DNA from: CAVUFH01 sp963740835
Lineage (GTDB): Bacteria > Actinomycetota > Acidimicrobiia > IMCC26256 > PALSA-610
DNA length: 64,000 bases
Direction of reading: 5' to 3'
Assembly (NCBI GenBank): GCA_963740835.1
Contig: CAVUFH010000006.1
Coordinates: 1-64,000, forward strand
Under the pieces are notes generated by a model. It did no database searches. It had not been told where the DNA came from and saw only the letters and a program-made list of their open reading frames with translations. This document shows, piece after piece, positions 46,705-55,681 of this stretch (its first letter is position 1; every line of letters starts with the position of its first letter). The position numbers and the translations under genes are program-made.

Positions 46705-47530
46705 GACGCTGCTCGACGGTCTGGCGTTCGCCGAAGGACCGCGGTGGCACGACACCCGCCTGTACTTCTCCGACATGCACGATCAACGTGTCGTCGCAGT
46801 CGACGAAGCCGGGAACGCCGAGACGATCGTCGCGGTACCGAATCAGCCGAGCGGCCTCGGCTGGCTCCCCGATGGCAGCATGGTCGTAGTGTCGATGGTC
46901 GACCGCAAGGTCATGCGTCTCGACGGCGACACGCTCGTCCTGCACGCAGACCTCTCTGCGCTCGCACCCGCGAACTGCAACGACATGGTGGTCGATGGGC
47001 GCGGGCGTGCGTACGTAGGCAACTTCGGGTTCGACATGTACGCGGGCGAGCCGTGGCGCAAGACGAACCTCATCGCCGTCGACCCCGACGGTCACGCCTG
47101 GGTCGCGGCCGAGCAGATGAGCTTCCCGAACGGACCGGCCATCACCCCCGACGGGCGCACGCTCATCGTCGGCGAGAGCACCGGTGCGCGCCTCACCGCG
47201 TTCGCCATCGCCGAGGACGGCACGCTGTCCAACCGGCGGGTGTGGGCGTCGCTCAAGCCGATCGGCGCGACCCCCGACGGGATCTGTCTCGACGCCGAGA
47301 ACGCGGTGTGGGTCGCGTGCCCAGCCAGTGAGCGCTGCGTGCGCGTCGCCGAGGGCGGTGAGCTCCTCGACGAAGTGCGCACCGGTCGCGGCACCTTCGC
47401 CTGCGCCCTCGGTGGCGCCGACGGTTGCACCCTCTTCATCTGCACCGCTGACGCCCACGAGCCGGCAGCCGCGCATTCCGCCCGCAGTGGCCGCATCGAC
47501 TTCGTCAAGGTCGCGGTTCCCGGCGCGTAG
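46691..47530 (+). CDS. SMP-30/gluconolactonase-like hydrolase
   Basis: Six-bladed propeller of 279 residues in the SMP-30/LRE family. Metal-site and core motifs are FAEGPRWHDTRLYFSD, PSGLGWLPDG, NDMVVDGRGRAYVGNFG, FPNGPAITPDGRTLIVGES and PDGICLDAENAVWVACP. Likely a calcium- or zinc-dependent lactonase. GTG 46691 overlaps the MFS gene by 14 bases, so the two are probably coupled, with the transporter importing the lactone or exporting the product. Confidence 0.85.
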   Translation: MPSTETLLDGLAFAEGPRWHDTRLYFSDMHDQRVVAVDEAGNAETIVAVPNQPSGLGWLPDGSMVVVSMVDRKVMRLDGDTLVLHADLSALAPANCNDMVVDGRGRAYVGNFGFDMYAGEPWRKTNLIAVDPDGHAWVAAEQMSFPNGPAITPDGRTLIVGESTGARLTAFAIAEDGTLSNRRVWASLKPIGATPDGICLDAENAVWVACPASERCVRVAEGGELLDEVRTGRGTFACALGGADGCTLFICTADAHEPAAAHSARSGRIDFVKVAVPGA

Positions 47531-47535
47531 CGGGC

Positions 47536-47997
47536 TCACGTATCCGCGCGTTTCCACTTTCGATGAACTGGCTGCGTGGGTGTGGTCCACGTCGTCCAGA
47601 GCGCGCGATCGATGCGGAGCTCGTACAAGATGTGAAGTTCGTCGATATTGCTGTAGGGCATGCACTCGGCGATGGCGATGCGGACATGGTCGTCATCGAC
47701 CCGCACCGCGCGACCGGCGGCGAAGAACGATTCGTCGTCGCGCGCCGGTCGGCTGTGCATTGCATACCAGCCGTCTCGGTCGAGGTCGCGTTGCTTGGGC
47801 GACAAGATCACGAACGCCCAGAGCCCGCCGCCGACCACCGCGGGGACGAAGGGATGCATCCGAGGTCGCCGGTCCGAGCCGACAGTCGCGAGGAACGCCA
47901 ACCCCGGAGTGCCTGGTGCGTCCTCGAGCAGGCGTTGGCCGGCACGAGCGACCTCAGGCGCATTGCTCTCGAACTCGGACCAACTGACTGCATGCAT
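47536..47997 (-). CDS. Pyridoxamine-5'-phosphate-oxidase-like protein
   Basis: Split-barrel flavin-binding-like protein of 153 residues (LAFLATVGSDRRPRMHPFVPAVVGGGLWAFV; GWYAMHSRPARDDESFFAAGRA). It lacks features that separate true PdxH from F420- or heme-binding relatives, so the cofactor is uncertain. ATG 47997, 23 bases after the PIG-L gene stop. It is the last gene of the minus-strand run from 52099. The frame upstream of its start is antisense noise. Confidence 0.75.
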   Translation of the reverse strand: MHAVSWSEFESNAPEVARAGQRLLEDAPGTPGLAFLATVGSDRRPRMHPFVPAVVGGGLWAFVILSPKQRDLDRDGWYAMHSRPARDDESFFAAGRAVRVDDDHVRIAIAECMPYSNIDELHILYELRIDRALWTTWTTPTQPVHRKWKRADT

Positions 47998-48020
47998 GAC
48001 CAGCCCCACTCTGCCCGCAA

Positions 48021-48803
48021 TCACGCGTCGCGGAGGGCCTCCCAGCCTTCGGGTGGTGGCGCGATGCGCCAGAACTGCTCGGGGGCGGGAGCGGCAAGCT
48101 TGGCCGAGATCCGCCAATCCTCCTCCAGCGCGGGGAGCTGCGACGGGTAGCACTCGATCGCGTGCGCCTTGCGAGGGTCGGAAGGATCGATCGTCGGGCA
48201 CACCGGGGTTGGCCAGAGGTGCCGACGGAACAGCGACGAGATCCGCCACGCGAGCATTCCGGGAATGTGCTTGTAGCCGCAGTCTTCGTACAGCCACAGC
48301 GCAACGTCGGCGCCGAGTGCTTCGCGGGCGAGCATCGCGGCGCGATGTGTCATGTCGTGATCCGGATTGGCCAGACCGAACGGTGCGAGCACGAGCGTGG
48401 GCCGCAGCGTCGCCAGTGCGGGCGCAAGCGTCTCCGCGAGCTCGGCCGCAGGCGTGGGACGATCGCCGGGGTTGTACGAGAACTCGACGTTGTCGAGGTG
48501 GACGGGAGTCGCGCCGAGGACGGCAAGCGCCGCGCGGTCTTCTGTCCGACGCACTTCCATCACGTCGTCACCGGGCTCGAAGTGACCCTGCACGTCCCAC
48601 TTGCGCATCGGGTCCGGGTACGCCGGCGGGTTGCCGGCGAACACGGTGACGACCGTGGCACCGGGATTCGCGGCCATGAAGTGCCCGCAGCCGAGGACCG
48701 CGTCGTCGAGGTGCGGCGAGACGATCACGACCCGGTCGAGCTCGCCGACGACCGGGAGACCCCAGCCGCGCATCGGATGTTCGGCGGAAGTTGCGTCAGC
48801 CAT
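48021..48803 (-). CDS. PIG-L (LmbE-like) family deacetylase
   Basis: Zinc-dependent N-deacetylase-like protein of 260 residues. The metal motif is SPHLDDAVLGCG (His31, Asp33/34), where the family more often has HPDDE. The distal histidine is in NPDHDMTHRAAM. Relatives remove acetyl groups from N-acetylglucosaminyl compounds such as mycothiol and GPI precursors. The upstream PLP-lyase-like gene ends 16 bases away, so co-transcription is likely. Substrate unknown. Confidence 0.85.
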   Translation of the reverse strand: MADATSAEHPMRGWGLPVVGELDRVVIVSPHLDDAVLGCGHFMAANPGATVVTVFAGNPPAYPDPMRKWDVQGHFEPGDDVMEVRRTEDRAALAVLGATPVHLDNVEFSYNPGDRPTPAAELAETLAPALATLRPTLVLAPFGLANPDHDMTHRAAMLAREALGADVALWLYEDCGYKHIPGMLAWRISSLFRRHLWPTPVCPTIDPSDPRKAHAIECYPSQLPALEEDWRISAKLAAPAPEQFWRIAPPPEGWEALRDA

Positions 48804-48819
48804 GAACGGGGCACGTTAC

Positions 48820-50200
48820 TTACGGTTCGAACAACAGGTCGACGTAGCCCTCGAGCAGTTCCTCGACCGTTCCCCGCATCTCCGCCATCGTCGCCATGCC
48901 GTAGATCGGCGCCATCGATCCACCGGCTTGCGGGTCGGCACGGACCTCGTCGACCGCATTCGCGAGATCGGCAAGGAAGCGGTCGACGACACCGGGTTGT
49001 GTGTGCCGGAGTGTGATGCACAGATGGATCGACGCGGGATCCTGCAGACCGTTCAAGCTCCAACCGGAGTGACCCATGACGTCGAGCACGCGATAGATGT
49101 CGACGGCTTCGGCGGTGAACGCGACGTTCCAGAGCGGATCGCCGACGACGTCAATGCCGTCGATCTTGGCGATGCCTTCCTTCACGCGTTGGGCGGCGTC
49201 GAGGATGCGGCGCACCGCGTCGAGGTAGCCCGCCTCGCCGAGTGACAACATCGCAGCCCAGCACGCCGCGCTCGAGCGCACCCGGCCGCGAACCGGCAAA
49301 CGTCGGGCTGAAATAGAGACCACCGGCCCACTTCGCGGTCTTGTAGTACTGGAAGTGGCGCAGGTCCTTGTCGCGGTAGAGCACGACCGACGTGCCCTTG
49401 GCCGCGTAGCCGTACTTGTGCGTGTCTGCCGACATCGACGTGACACCAGGCACGCGGAAGTCGAACGCCGGCACCGGCGCGCCGAGGCGTTCGGCCCACG
49501 GCAGAACGAAGCCGCCGAGGCACGCGTCGGTGTGGAAGCCGATGTCGCGCGCGTGCGCAAGGGCGGCGAGCTGCTCGATGGGGTCGACCATGCCGTTGGG
49601 GAAGCAGGGCGCGGAACCCACGATGACCGCGGTGTTGGGTGTGATCGCAGCCTCGGTTGCGGTGATATCGGCGCGGCCGTCGGCGCCGACAGGGATGCTG
49701 ACTTTGGAGATGCGGAAGTAGTCGGCGGCCTTGTCGAACGCGGCGTGCGCGGTCGACGGCACGATCATCTCGGGTTGCTCGACGCCGCGGGCGTAGGCAC
49801 GGTCTCGATACACCTTCATCGCGAGGAGGATGCTTTCGGTACCGCCGGAGCTGACGGTGCCGCACACGCCCTCGACGCCACCCAGCATGTTCGCCGTCAT
49901 CGCGACGATCTCGGCTTCGAACTTCACGGTGCTGGGCCAGAGATCCGCGTGCAACGGGTTCGCCTGCGAGTTGATCGCGTACACCTCGTTGAGGAACGCG
50001 ATGTGCGCCGGATCGCCGTTGTAGACACTGCCCGACGCGAAACCGTCGGCCCAGCGGTCCTCTTCGCGATCACGCATGGCCCGCATGGCGTCGAGCACCT
50101 GCTCGCGCGGCACTCCCTGCTGCGGGAGCCGGTCGTAGGTCGCGAACTCGCTCCGGTACGGCTTGACCGACGCTTCGAGCGAGTTCTGTTCCTCAGCCAT
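48820..50200 (-). CDS. PLP-dependent lyase/decarboxylase, sphingosine-1-phosphate-lyase-like, frameshifted
   Basis: Group II PLP enzyme, about 459 residues after correction. The PLP lysine is Lys262 in SADTHKYGYAAKGTS, matching the S1P-lyase pattern more than glutamate decarboxylase. The glycine-rich GTVSSGGTESILLAM and the aspartate in FHTDACLGGF are typical. The frame breaks at about 49269-49276: the first frame ends FSPTFAGSRPGAL, and the next resumes SAACWAAMLSLGEAGYL. One extra base explains it. It overlaps the FGGY kinase gene by eight bases. S1P-lyase relatives cleave phospho-amino-alcohols; the substrate here is unknown. Confidence 0.8.
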
Positions 50201-51767
50201 GTGCGTTCAACCTCGCGTAGATCGCCTTGTTCTGCTTGTGGATCGCGCGGAACTCGCGGTACGTGCCGGCGTAGGGCTCGCGTGTGGCGGCGTCCGGTTC
50301 GAAGGTCTGCGCGATGCGGACCGACTTCGAGATGTCTTCCAGGGTGGCGCGCTTCAAGGTCAGCGCGGCAAGGAGCGCGGCACCGCGGGTGTTCGCGTGC
50401 ACCGGCTGCTCGACCTGGCGGATCGGACGCGCGAGCACGTCGGCCATGATCTGGCACCAGAGATCGGACTGCGCGCCGCCGCCGACGAAGTTCAGTGACG
50501 GGAACGGCTTCCCCACGAAGTTCTCGACGGTCTCGAGCAGCCACCGCGAATTGAACGCGACGCCCTCGAGCACCGCGCGCACCATCTCTGCCCGGTTCGT
50601 GCGCAGGGAGATGTTGTGCCAGCCGCCGCGCAGCCGGTGGTCGTCCACCGGCGTGCGTTCGCCGTTCAGCCACGGCGTGAAGATCAGGCCACCCGCGCCC
50701 GCGGGCACCGCGGCCGCGAGCGCGTCGATGCGGGCGAACACATCGACGGGTACAGGGGTCTCCCTCAATTGGTCATCGGGGTAGAGCACGTTGTCCCGGA
50801 GCCAGTTCACACACGCGCCGGCTGACTCCTGCTCGTCGGCGACGTAGTACTTGCCCGGAAGCGGTGACGGCAGCGTCGCGATGCCGTGCATGAGATCGGT
50901 CTTCTTGAACGGCACGTGGCACGTGATCCACGAAGACGTCCCGACGTAGAGGTGGCCCTCGAAGTCGCGCACTGCACCCGAGCCGATCGCAGCCGACTGC
51001 ACGTCGGGCGTTCCACCCACCACCGGGATACCGGTCGGGATGCCGAGATCCTGAGCCGGTCGTTGCTCGAGCATGCCGATCACGGAAGTGGCCGGCATGA
51101 GATTCGGCAGTTGGGCGCGATCGATCCCGGCGATGGCGAGGAGCGCGGGGGCGTAGTCGACGTTGTCGAGATCGCGGTTGTCGGTCATCCAGTGCAACGT
51201 GATCGAGTCGAACGTCGCCGCCGCAACCCCCGTGAGCTCGAAGTTCAACCAGTCCTTCGGCTCGAGGTACTTCCACGTGGCGCGTGCGGTCTCCGGCTCC
51301 GCGTGCTGGAGCCACAGAATGTGTGCGATCGGGTCCTTGCCCGAACGCGAAGGCGCGCCGCCGGTCAGGCGGATCCAGCGTTGCAGTTTGCGCGGGTCGT
51401 AGCCCTGCACGCGCAGCGCGCCACCGACGCGCTTGCGCACTGCGCCGGCGCCGCGTGAATCCATCCAGATGATCGCATTGCGCAGTGGTCGGCCGGCGCG
51501 ATCGATCGCAACGGTGCCCGACCATTGCGACGTAACGGACACGGCGATGATCGAGTCGAGCGGTACCGCACCGCGCCCGACGACGCGTTGACTGGCGTCG
51601 GCGATCGCGCGCCACCAGCCCTCAGGTCGTTGCTCGGCTCCCCCATCGTCTGAAAGCAGCAGCTCGACGGGCGCGCTGTCGCCGTCCACGAACGTGCCGT
51701 CGACGGTGAAGATCGCGACCTTCGGCCCGGACGTCCCGAGATCGATCGTGAAAATGTGCTCGGTCAC
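50193..51767 (-). CDS. FGGY-family carbohydrate kinase (xylulokinase-like)
   Basis: Sugar or polyol kinase of 524 residues with the actin-like ATPase fold. The N-terminal phosphate loop is IDLGTSGPKVAIF, the catalytic-side region VVGGTPDVQSAAIGSGAV, and the second FGGY signature lies near NFVGGGAQSDLWCQIMADVL. Closest in feel to xylulokinases, but the substrate-binding residues are not diagnostic. GTG 51767 overlaps the HIT-like gene stop; its end overlaps the PLP enzyme gene by eight bases, so all three are tightly coupled. Confidence 0.85.
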   Translation of the reverse strand: MTEHIFTIDLGTSGPKVAIFTVDGTFVDGDSAPVELLLSDDGGAEQRPEGWWRAIADASQRVVGRGAVPLDSIIAVSVTSQWSGTVAIDRAGRPLRNAIIWMDSRGAGAVRKRVGGALRVQGYDPRKLQRWIRLTGGAPSRSGKDPIAHILWLQHAEPETARATWKYLEPKDWLNFELTGVAAATFDSITLHWMTDNRDLDNVDYAPALLAIAGIDRAQLPNLMPATSVIGMLEQRPAQDLGIPTGIPVVGGTPDVQSAAIGSGAVRDFEGHLYVGTSSWITCHVPFKKTDLMHGIATLPSPLPGKYYVADEQESAGACVNWLRDNVLYPDDQLRETPVPVDVFARIDALAAAVPAGAGGLIFTPWLNGERTPVDDHRLRGGWHNISLRTNRAEMVRAVLEGVAFNSRWLLETVENFVGKPFPSLNFVGGGAQSDLWCQIMADVLARPIRQVEQPVHANTRGAALLAALTLKRATLEDISKSVRIAQTFEPDAATREPYAGTYREFRAIHKQNKAIYARLNAHG

Positions 51768-52099
51768 GATTCGCCGGAGGAGCGGCGCTTCAGTCCATGG
51801 CCGAAGAAGCCGCCGATGGGGCGCGCGTGTGCGTGATAGTGGTCCGGGATGTTCCGCATGTTGTCGTCGACGTAGTGCTCGAACTGGAAGTACTCGCCCA
51901 CGACCCCGGCCAGCCGTTCGTGCATGTGGGCGAGTTCAACGGGCGGTGGCTCGACACCGTGCCCACGCCAGACGACCATCGGAACCGCGCAGATCTCACA
52001 TTCCGCAATCCAACAGATGTCGTCCTCGTGAAACCACGGTGTAATCCGCGCGGCCTCGCACAGATCGCACCCGTCGGCATGCTCGTAGGCTGTTGTCAT
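51764..52099 (-). CDS. Small HIT-like protein
   Basis: A 111-residue protein with a C-terminal HYHAHARP that fits the HIT triad (H-x-H-x-H), and N-terminal cysteine pairs CDLC and CEIC that may bind zinc as in several HIT proteins. The middle (CAVPMVVWRGHG; HERLAGVVGEYF) also fits the short HIT fold. HIT proteins act on nucleoside phosphates. ATG 52099. Its stop overlaps the kinase start. It is divergent from rmlA across 62 bases. The HIT call is moderate because the fold is short. Confidence 0.6.
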   Translation of the reverse strand: MTTAYEHADGCDLCEAARITPWFHEDDICWIAECEICAVPMVVWRGHGVEPPPVELAHMHERLAGVVGEYFQFEHYVDDNMRNIPDHYHAHARPIGGFFGHGLKRRSSGES

Positions 52100-52161
52100 G
52101 GGTCCTCGGGAACGGCTCACAGGATGATTGCGTCAGGCAGAAGATGGTAAACACACGGTCG

Positions 52162-53271
52162 ATGAAGGGACTCATCCTCGCAGGTGGCGCCGGGACGCGC
52201 CTACGGCCGATCACGCACACGAGTGCCAAGCAGCTCGTGCCGATCGCCAACAAGCCGATCATCTTCTACGGCATCGAGCACATGGCCGGCGCCGGTATCA
52301 AGCAGATCGGTATCGTCGTCGGCGTCGACGCGGCTGCGGCCGAGATCCGCGACACCGTCGGCGACGGCTCCCGGTTCGGCGTCGAGATCACGTACATCCC
52401 GCAGGACGCACCGCTCGGGCTCGCCCACTGCGTGCTGATCGCGCGGGACTTCCTCGGTGACGAGGACTTCGTGATGTACCTCGGCGACAACATGCTCCAG
52501 CAGAACCTGCGCGAGTTCGTCGACGCCTTCGAGACATCACGACAGGCGCAGCAGGAACTCGGCGACGGCGATCGCTTGCCCCCGGTCGCCCAGATCCTCC
52601 TCGCGCACGTCGACGACCCGAAGCAGTTCGGTGTCGCGGCGTTCGACGGCAACGGCGACATCGTGCAGCTCGTGGAGAAGCCCGCGAACCCGCCCTCCGA
52701 CCTCGCGCTCGTCGGCGTCTACCTCTTCGATCGCACCATCCACGACGCGGTGCGCGGTATCGAGCCGTCGGGTCGCGGCGAGCTGGAGATCACAGACGCG
52801 ATCCAGTGGCTGCTCAACCAAGGCCACCGCGTCCGTCACGAGGTCCTCACGGGCTGGTGGATCGACACGGGCAAGAAGGACCCGCTGCTGCAGTGCAACT
52901 TCCTTGTGCTCGACACGATCGCGCAGCAGGTCGACGGCCGGCTCGACGAGAATTCGCGCGTCGAAGGGCGCGTCGTCATCGAGTCGGGCGCGCAGCTCAC
53001 CAACTCTGTGGTGCGCGGCCCCGCAATCATCGGTGCCGGTACCACGCTCGTCGACACCTACGTCGGCCCGTACACGTCGATCGGCGCGAGCTGCGAGCTC
53101 GTCGACGCCGAGATCGAGCACTCGGTCGTCCTCGACCGCAGCCGGATCAACGGCGTCCACCGCATCCGCGACTCGCTCCTGGGGCGCGAGGTCGAGGTCG
53201 TGCGCTCGGCCGAGCGTCCGCATGCCACCCGCCTCATGCTCGGGGACCACTCCCGAGCGGACCTGGAGTAG
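52162..53271 (+). CDS. rmlA: Glucose-1-phosphate thymidylyltransferase, long form
   Basis: Makes dTDP-glucose, first step to dTDP-L-rhamnose. The 369-residue protein has LILAGGAGTRLRPIT with the substrate lysine in SAKQLVPIANKP, then VMYLGDNML and a C-terminal left-handed beta-helix (VEGRVVIESGAQLTNSVV; GPYTSIGASCELVDAEI), the long StrD-like type rather than the 290-residue RmlA. ATG 52162 is chosen; ATG 52144 is possible. It heads rmlA-rmlC-rmlB-rmlD. Confidence 0.9.
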   Translation: MKGLILAGGAGTRLRPITHTSAKQLVPIANKPIIFYGIEHMAGAGIKQIGIVVGVDAAAAEIRDTVGDGSRFGVEITYIPQDAPLGLAHCVLIARDFLGDEDFVMYLGDNMLQQNLREFVDAFETSRQAQQELGDGDRLPPVAQILLAHVDDPKQFGVAAFDGNGDIVQLVEKPANPPSDLALVGVYLFDRTIHDAVRGIEPSGRGELEITDAIQWLLNQGHRVRHEVLTGWWIDTGKKDPLLQCNFLVLDTIAQQVDGRLDENSRVEGRVVIESGAQLTNSVVRGPAIIGAGTTLVDTYVGPYTSIGASCELVDAEIEHSVVLDRSRINGVHRIRDSLLGREVEVVRSAERPHATRLMLGDHSRADLE

Positions 53272-53273
53272 CC

Positions 53274-53840
53274 GTGCCCGAGATCCGCGAGAGCAACGAA
53301 ATCGCCGGTGTCTACCTCGTTCGCCCCGACATCCACGGCGACGAGCGCGGCATCTTCGTCGAGACGTTCCGGCGAGAGTGGATCCCCAAGTCCCGCGAGA
53401 TGATCCAGTCGAACCGGGCCGACCGGCAGGCCGGCGCGATCGTCGGGCTGCACTACCACCTGCACCAGGCCGACTACTGGTACGTCCCGTTCGGACGGGC
53501 GCGCGTCGTCCTGCACGACCTGCGCACGGGCTCCGACACCGAGGGCAAGACGATGTCATTCGACTTGGGTGCCCGCGCCGACGGGACCCACGACCACTCG
53601 GGCGTGTTCATTCCGCCCGGTGTCGCGCACGGCTTCGGCTCGCTCACCGACATGACGATCACGTACCTCGTCGACGGCTACTACAACGCGGCCGACGAGC
53701 TTGGTGTCGCGTGGGACGACCCCGAGATCGGCGGCGACTGGGGCCTGATCGATCCCGTGCTCAGCGAACGTGACCGTTGCAACCCCACCCGTGCGAACAT
53801 CGAGCCGCGCTTGCAACCCGCGTGGCCGATGCGTACCTGA
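53274..53840 (+). CDS. rmlC: dTDP-4-dehydrorhamnose 3,5-epimerase
   Basis: Cupin epimerase of 188 residues. Catalytic and binding residues appear in RGIFVETFRREW, GLHYHLHQADYWYV, the RARVVLHDLR strand, and IPPGVAHGFGSLTDM. GTG 53274 begins two bases after the rmlA stop. The order rmlA-rmlC-rmlB-rmlD places it in dTDP-rhamnose synthesis. The C-terminus is slightly longer than in typical RmlC. Confidence 0.88.
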   Translation: MPEIRESNEIAGVYLVRPDIHGDERGIFVETFRREWIPKSREMIQSNRADRQAGAIVGLHYHLHQADYWYVPFGRARVVLHDLRTGSDTEGKTMSFDLGARADGTHDHSGVFIPPGVAHGFGSLTDMTITYLVDGYYNAADELGVAWDDPEIGGDWGLIDPVLSERDRCNPTRANIEPRLQPAWPMRT

Positions 53841-53849
53841 GGCACGCGC

Positions 53850-54809
53850 ATGCGCATCCTCGTCACCGGCGGTGCGGGCTTCATCGGCTCCAACTACGTC
53901 CGGCACGTGCTCGCCCACACCGACGACGAAGTCACCGTCTACGACACGCTCACCTACGCGGGCAATCTCTCGACAATGCGCGACGTCGACGACGACCCGC
54001 GCTACTCGTTCGTGAAGGGCAACATCTGCGACCCGGGCACGCTCGAGGAGGCGATGGCCGGTCACGATGCCGTCGTCCACTTCGCCGCCGAAAGTCACGT
54101 CGACCGGTCGATCGCCGGCCCCGACGACTTCATCAACACCAACTGCTTCGGCACGAACATCGTGATGGACACCGCGCGCCGGCTCGAGATGAGCCGGGTC
54201 GTGCACATCGGCACCGACGAGGTGTACGGCTCGGTCGAAGTCGGCTCGTCGAAGGAGACCGATCCGCTCGAACCGCGATCTCCCTATTCCGCGTCGAAGG
54301 CCGGCTCGGACCTGATCGCGCTTTCGTACCACCACACCTACGACCTGCCGGTCACAGTGACCCGCTGCACCAACAACTTCGGGCCGTTCCAGTACCCCGA
54401 GAAAGCCATCCCGCTCTTCACCACGAACTTGCTCGATGACAAGCCGCTCCCGCTGTACGGCGACGGGCTGAACGAACGCGACTGGTTGTACGTGGACGAC
54501 CACTGCGCTGGCGTGCAACTGGTGTTGCACGAGGGCGCGCCGGGCGAGATCTACAACATCGGGGCCGGCAACGAGACACCGAACCGCGTCCTCGTCGACA
54601 AGCTGCTCGCACTGCTCGGCAAGGGCGAGGAGAACGTCGAGTACGTTGCCGACCGCCTCGGCCATGACCGCCGGTACTCCGTCGACATCAGCAAGACGAC
54701 GGCGCTCGGGTGGCGCAAGCAGCGCACGCTCGACGAGGCACTCGAGGAGACCGTCGCCTGGTACCGCGACAACCGCTGGTGGTGGGAGCCGCTCAAGGCC
54801 CGCCCATGA
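53850..54809 (+). CDS. rmlB: dTDP-glucose 4,6-dehydratase
   Basis: NAD-dependent SDR-type dehydratase of 319 residues. The Rossmann loop is VTGGAGFIGSNYV, catalytic Thr-Asp-Glu in IGTDEVYGSVE, and Tyr-x3-Lys in SPYSASKAGSD. DNRWWWEPLK closes the protein as in other RmlB. Its stop overlaps the rmlD start in ATGA. Confidence 0.95.
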   Translation: MRILVTGGAGFIGSNYVRHVLAHTDDEVTVYDTLTYAGNLSTMRDVDDDPRYSFVKGNICDPGTLEEAMAGHDAVVHFAAESHVDRSIAGPDDFINTNCFGTNIVMDTARRLEMSRVVHIGTDEVYGSVEVGSSKETDPLEPRSPYSASKAGSDLIALSYHHTYDLPVTVTRCTNNFGPFQYPEKAIPLFTTNLLDDKPLPLYGDGLNERDWLYVDDHCAGVQLVLHEGAPGEIYNIGAGNETPNRVLVDKLLALLGKGEENVEYVADRLGHDRRYSVDISKTTALGWRKQRTLDEALEETVAWYRDNRWWWEPLKARP

Positions 54810-55651
54810 AGACGCTTGTCACCGGCGCCGGCGGCCAGGTCGGCCGCGAGGTCGTGGAGCTCCTCGCCGACGACGACGTCATCGCCGTGGACCACGCCAC
54901 ACTCGACATCACGGATGCACAAGCGGTTCGCGATCTCGTCATCGCGACTCGGCCCGATGCAATCGTGCACTGCGCGGCCTGGACCGCGGTCGACGCGTGC
55001 GAATCGGACCCCGACCGCGCGTTCCTCGTCAACGCGACCGGCGTCCGCAACGTGGCCAACGCTGCGCGCGCCGTCGGTGCTTACGTCGCCACGATCTCGA
55101 CCGACTACGTCTTCGACGGCACCAAGCCCGAGCCGTACGACGAACGTGACGCGACCAACCCCGAATCGATCTACGGCAAGTCGAAGCTCGCGGGCGAGCT
55201 CGAAGTCGACCCGACCAGCGCGATCGTCCGCACGTCATGGGTCGTGGGCCGGTACGGCGCGAACATGGTGAAGACCATCCTCCGGCTCGCGGGCGAGCAC
55301 GAGAAGCTCTCCTTCGTCTCCGACCAGCGTGGGCATCCCACCATCGCCGCCGACCTCGCGCGAATGCTCTGCCTGTTCACGCGCGAGCGACTCTCGGGCA
55401 CGTGGCACGTCACGAACCAAGGCGCAGTGTCGTGGCACGAGTTCGCCCAGTCCGTCCTCGCCGCCGCCGGCGACGACCCCAGCCGGGTCGGACCCATCAC
55501 GACCGACGAGCTCCAACCACCGCGCCCCGCGCCCCGCCCTGCCAATTCAATTCTCGACAACCGCGCGCTCCGCGAAGCCGGTATCGACCTCCTCCCCGAC
55601 TTCCACGAATCCCTCCAGAAGCTCGTCACCCAACTCCGCGCGACGAGTTGA
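54806..55651 (+). CDS. rmlD: dTDP-4-dehydrorhamnose reductase
   Basis: Last enzyme of dTDP-L-rhamnose synthesis, 281 residues. It has VTGAGGQVGREVVELL, the DITDAQAV segment, STDYVFDGTKPEPYDE, the catalytic tyrosine and lysine in SIYGKSKLAGE, and the C-terminal RPANSILDNRALREAG. ATG 54806 overlaps the rmlB stop. Rhamnose would feed cell-wall or surface glycans. Confidence 0.95.
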   Translation: MKTLVTGAGGQVGREVVELLADDDVIAVDHATLDITDAQAVRDLVIATRPDAIVHCAAWTAVDACESDPDRAFLVNATGVRNVANAARAVGAYVATISTDYVFDGTKPEPYDERDATNPESIYGKSKLAGELEVDPTSAIVRTSWVVGRYGANMVKTILRLAGEHEKLSFVSDQRGHPTIAADLARMLCLFTRERLSGTWHVTNQGAVSWHEFAQSVLAAAGDDPSRVGPITTDELQPPRPAPRPANSILDNRALREAGIDLLPDFHESLQKLVTQLRATS

Positions 55652-55681
55652 CCCGGTCATCCGAACCCGAGGAGCGGGGCG

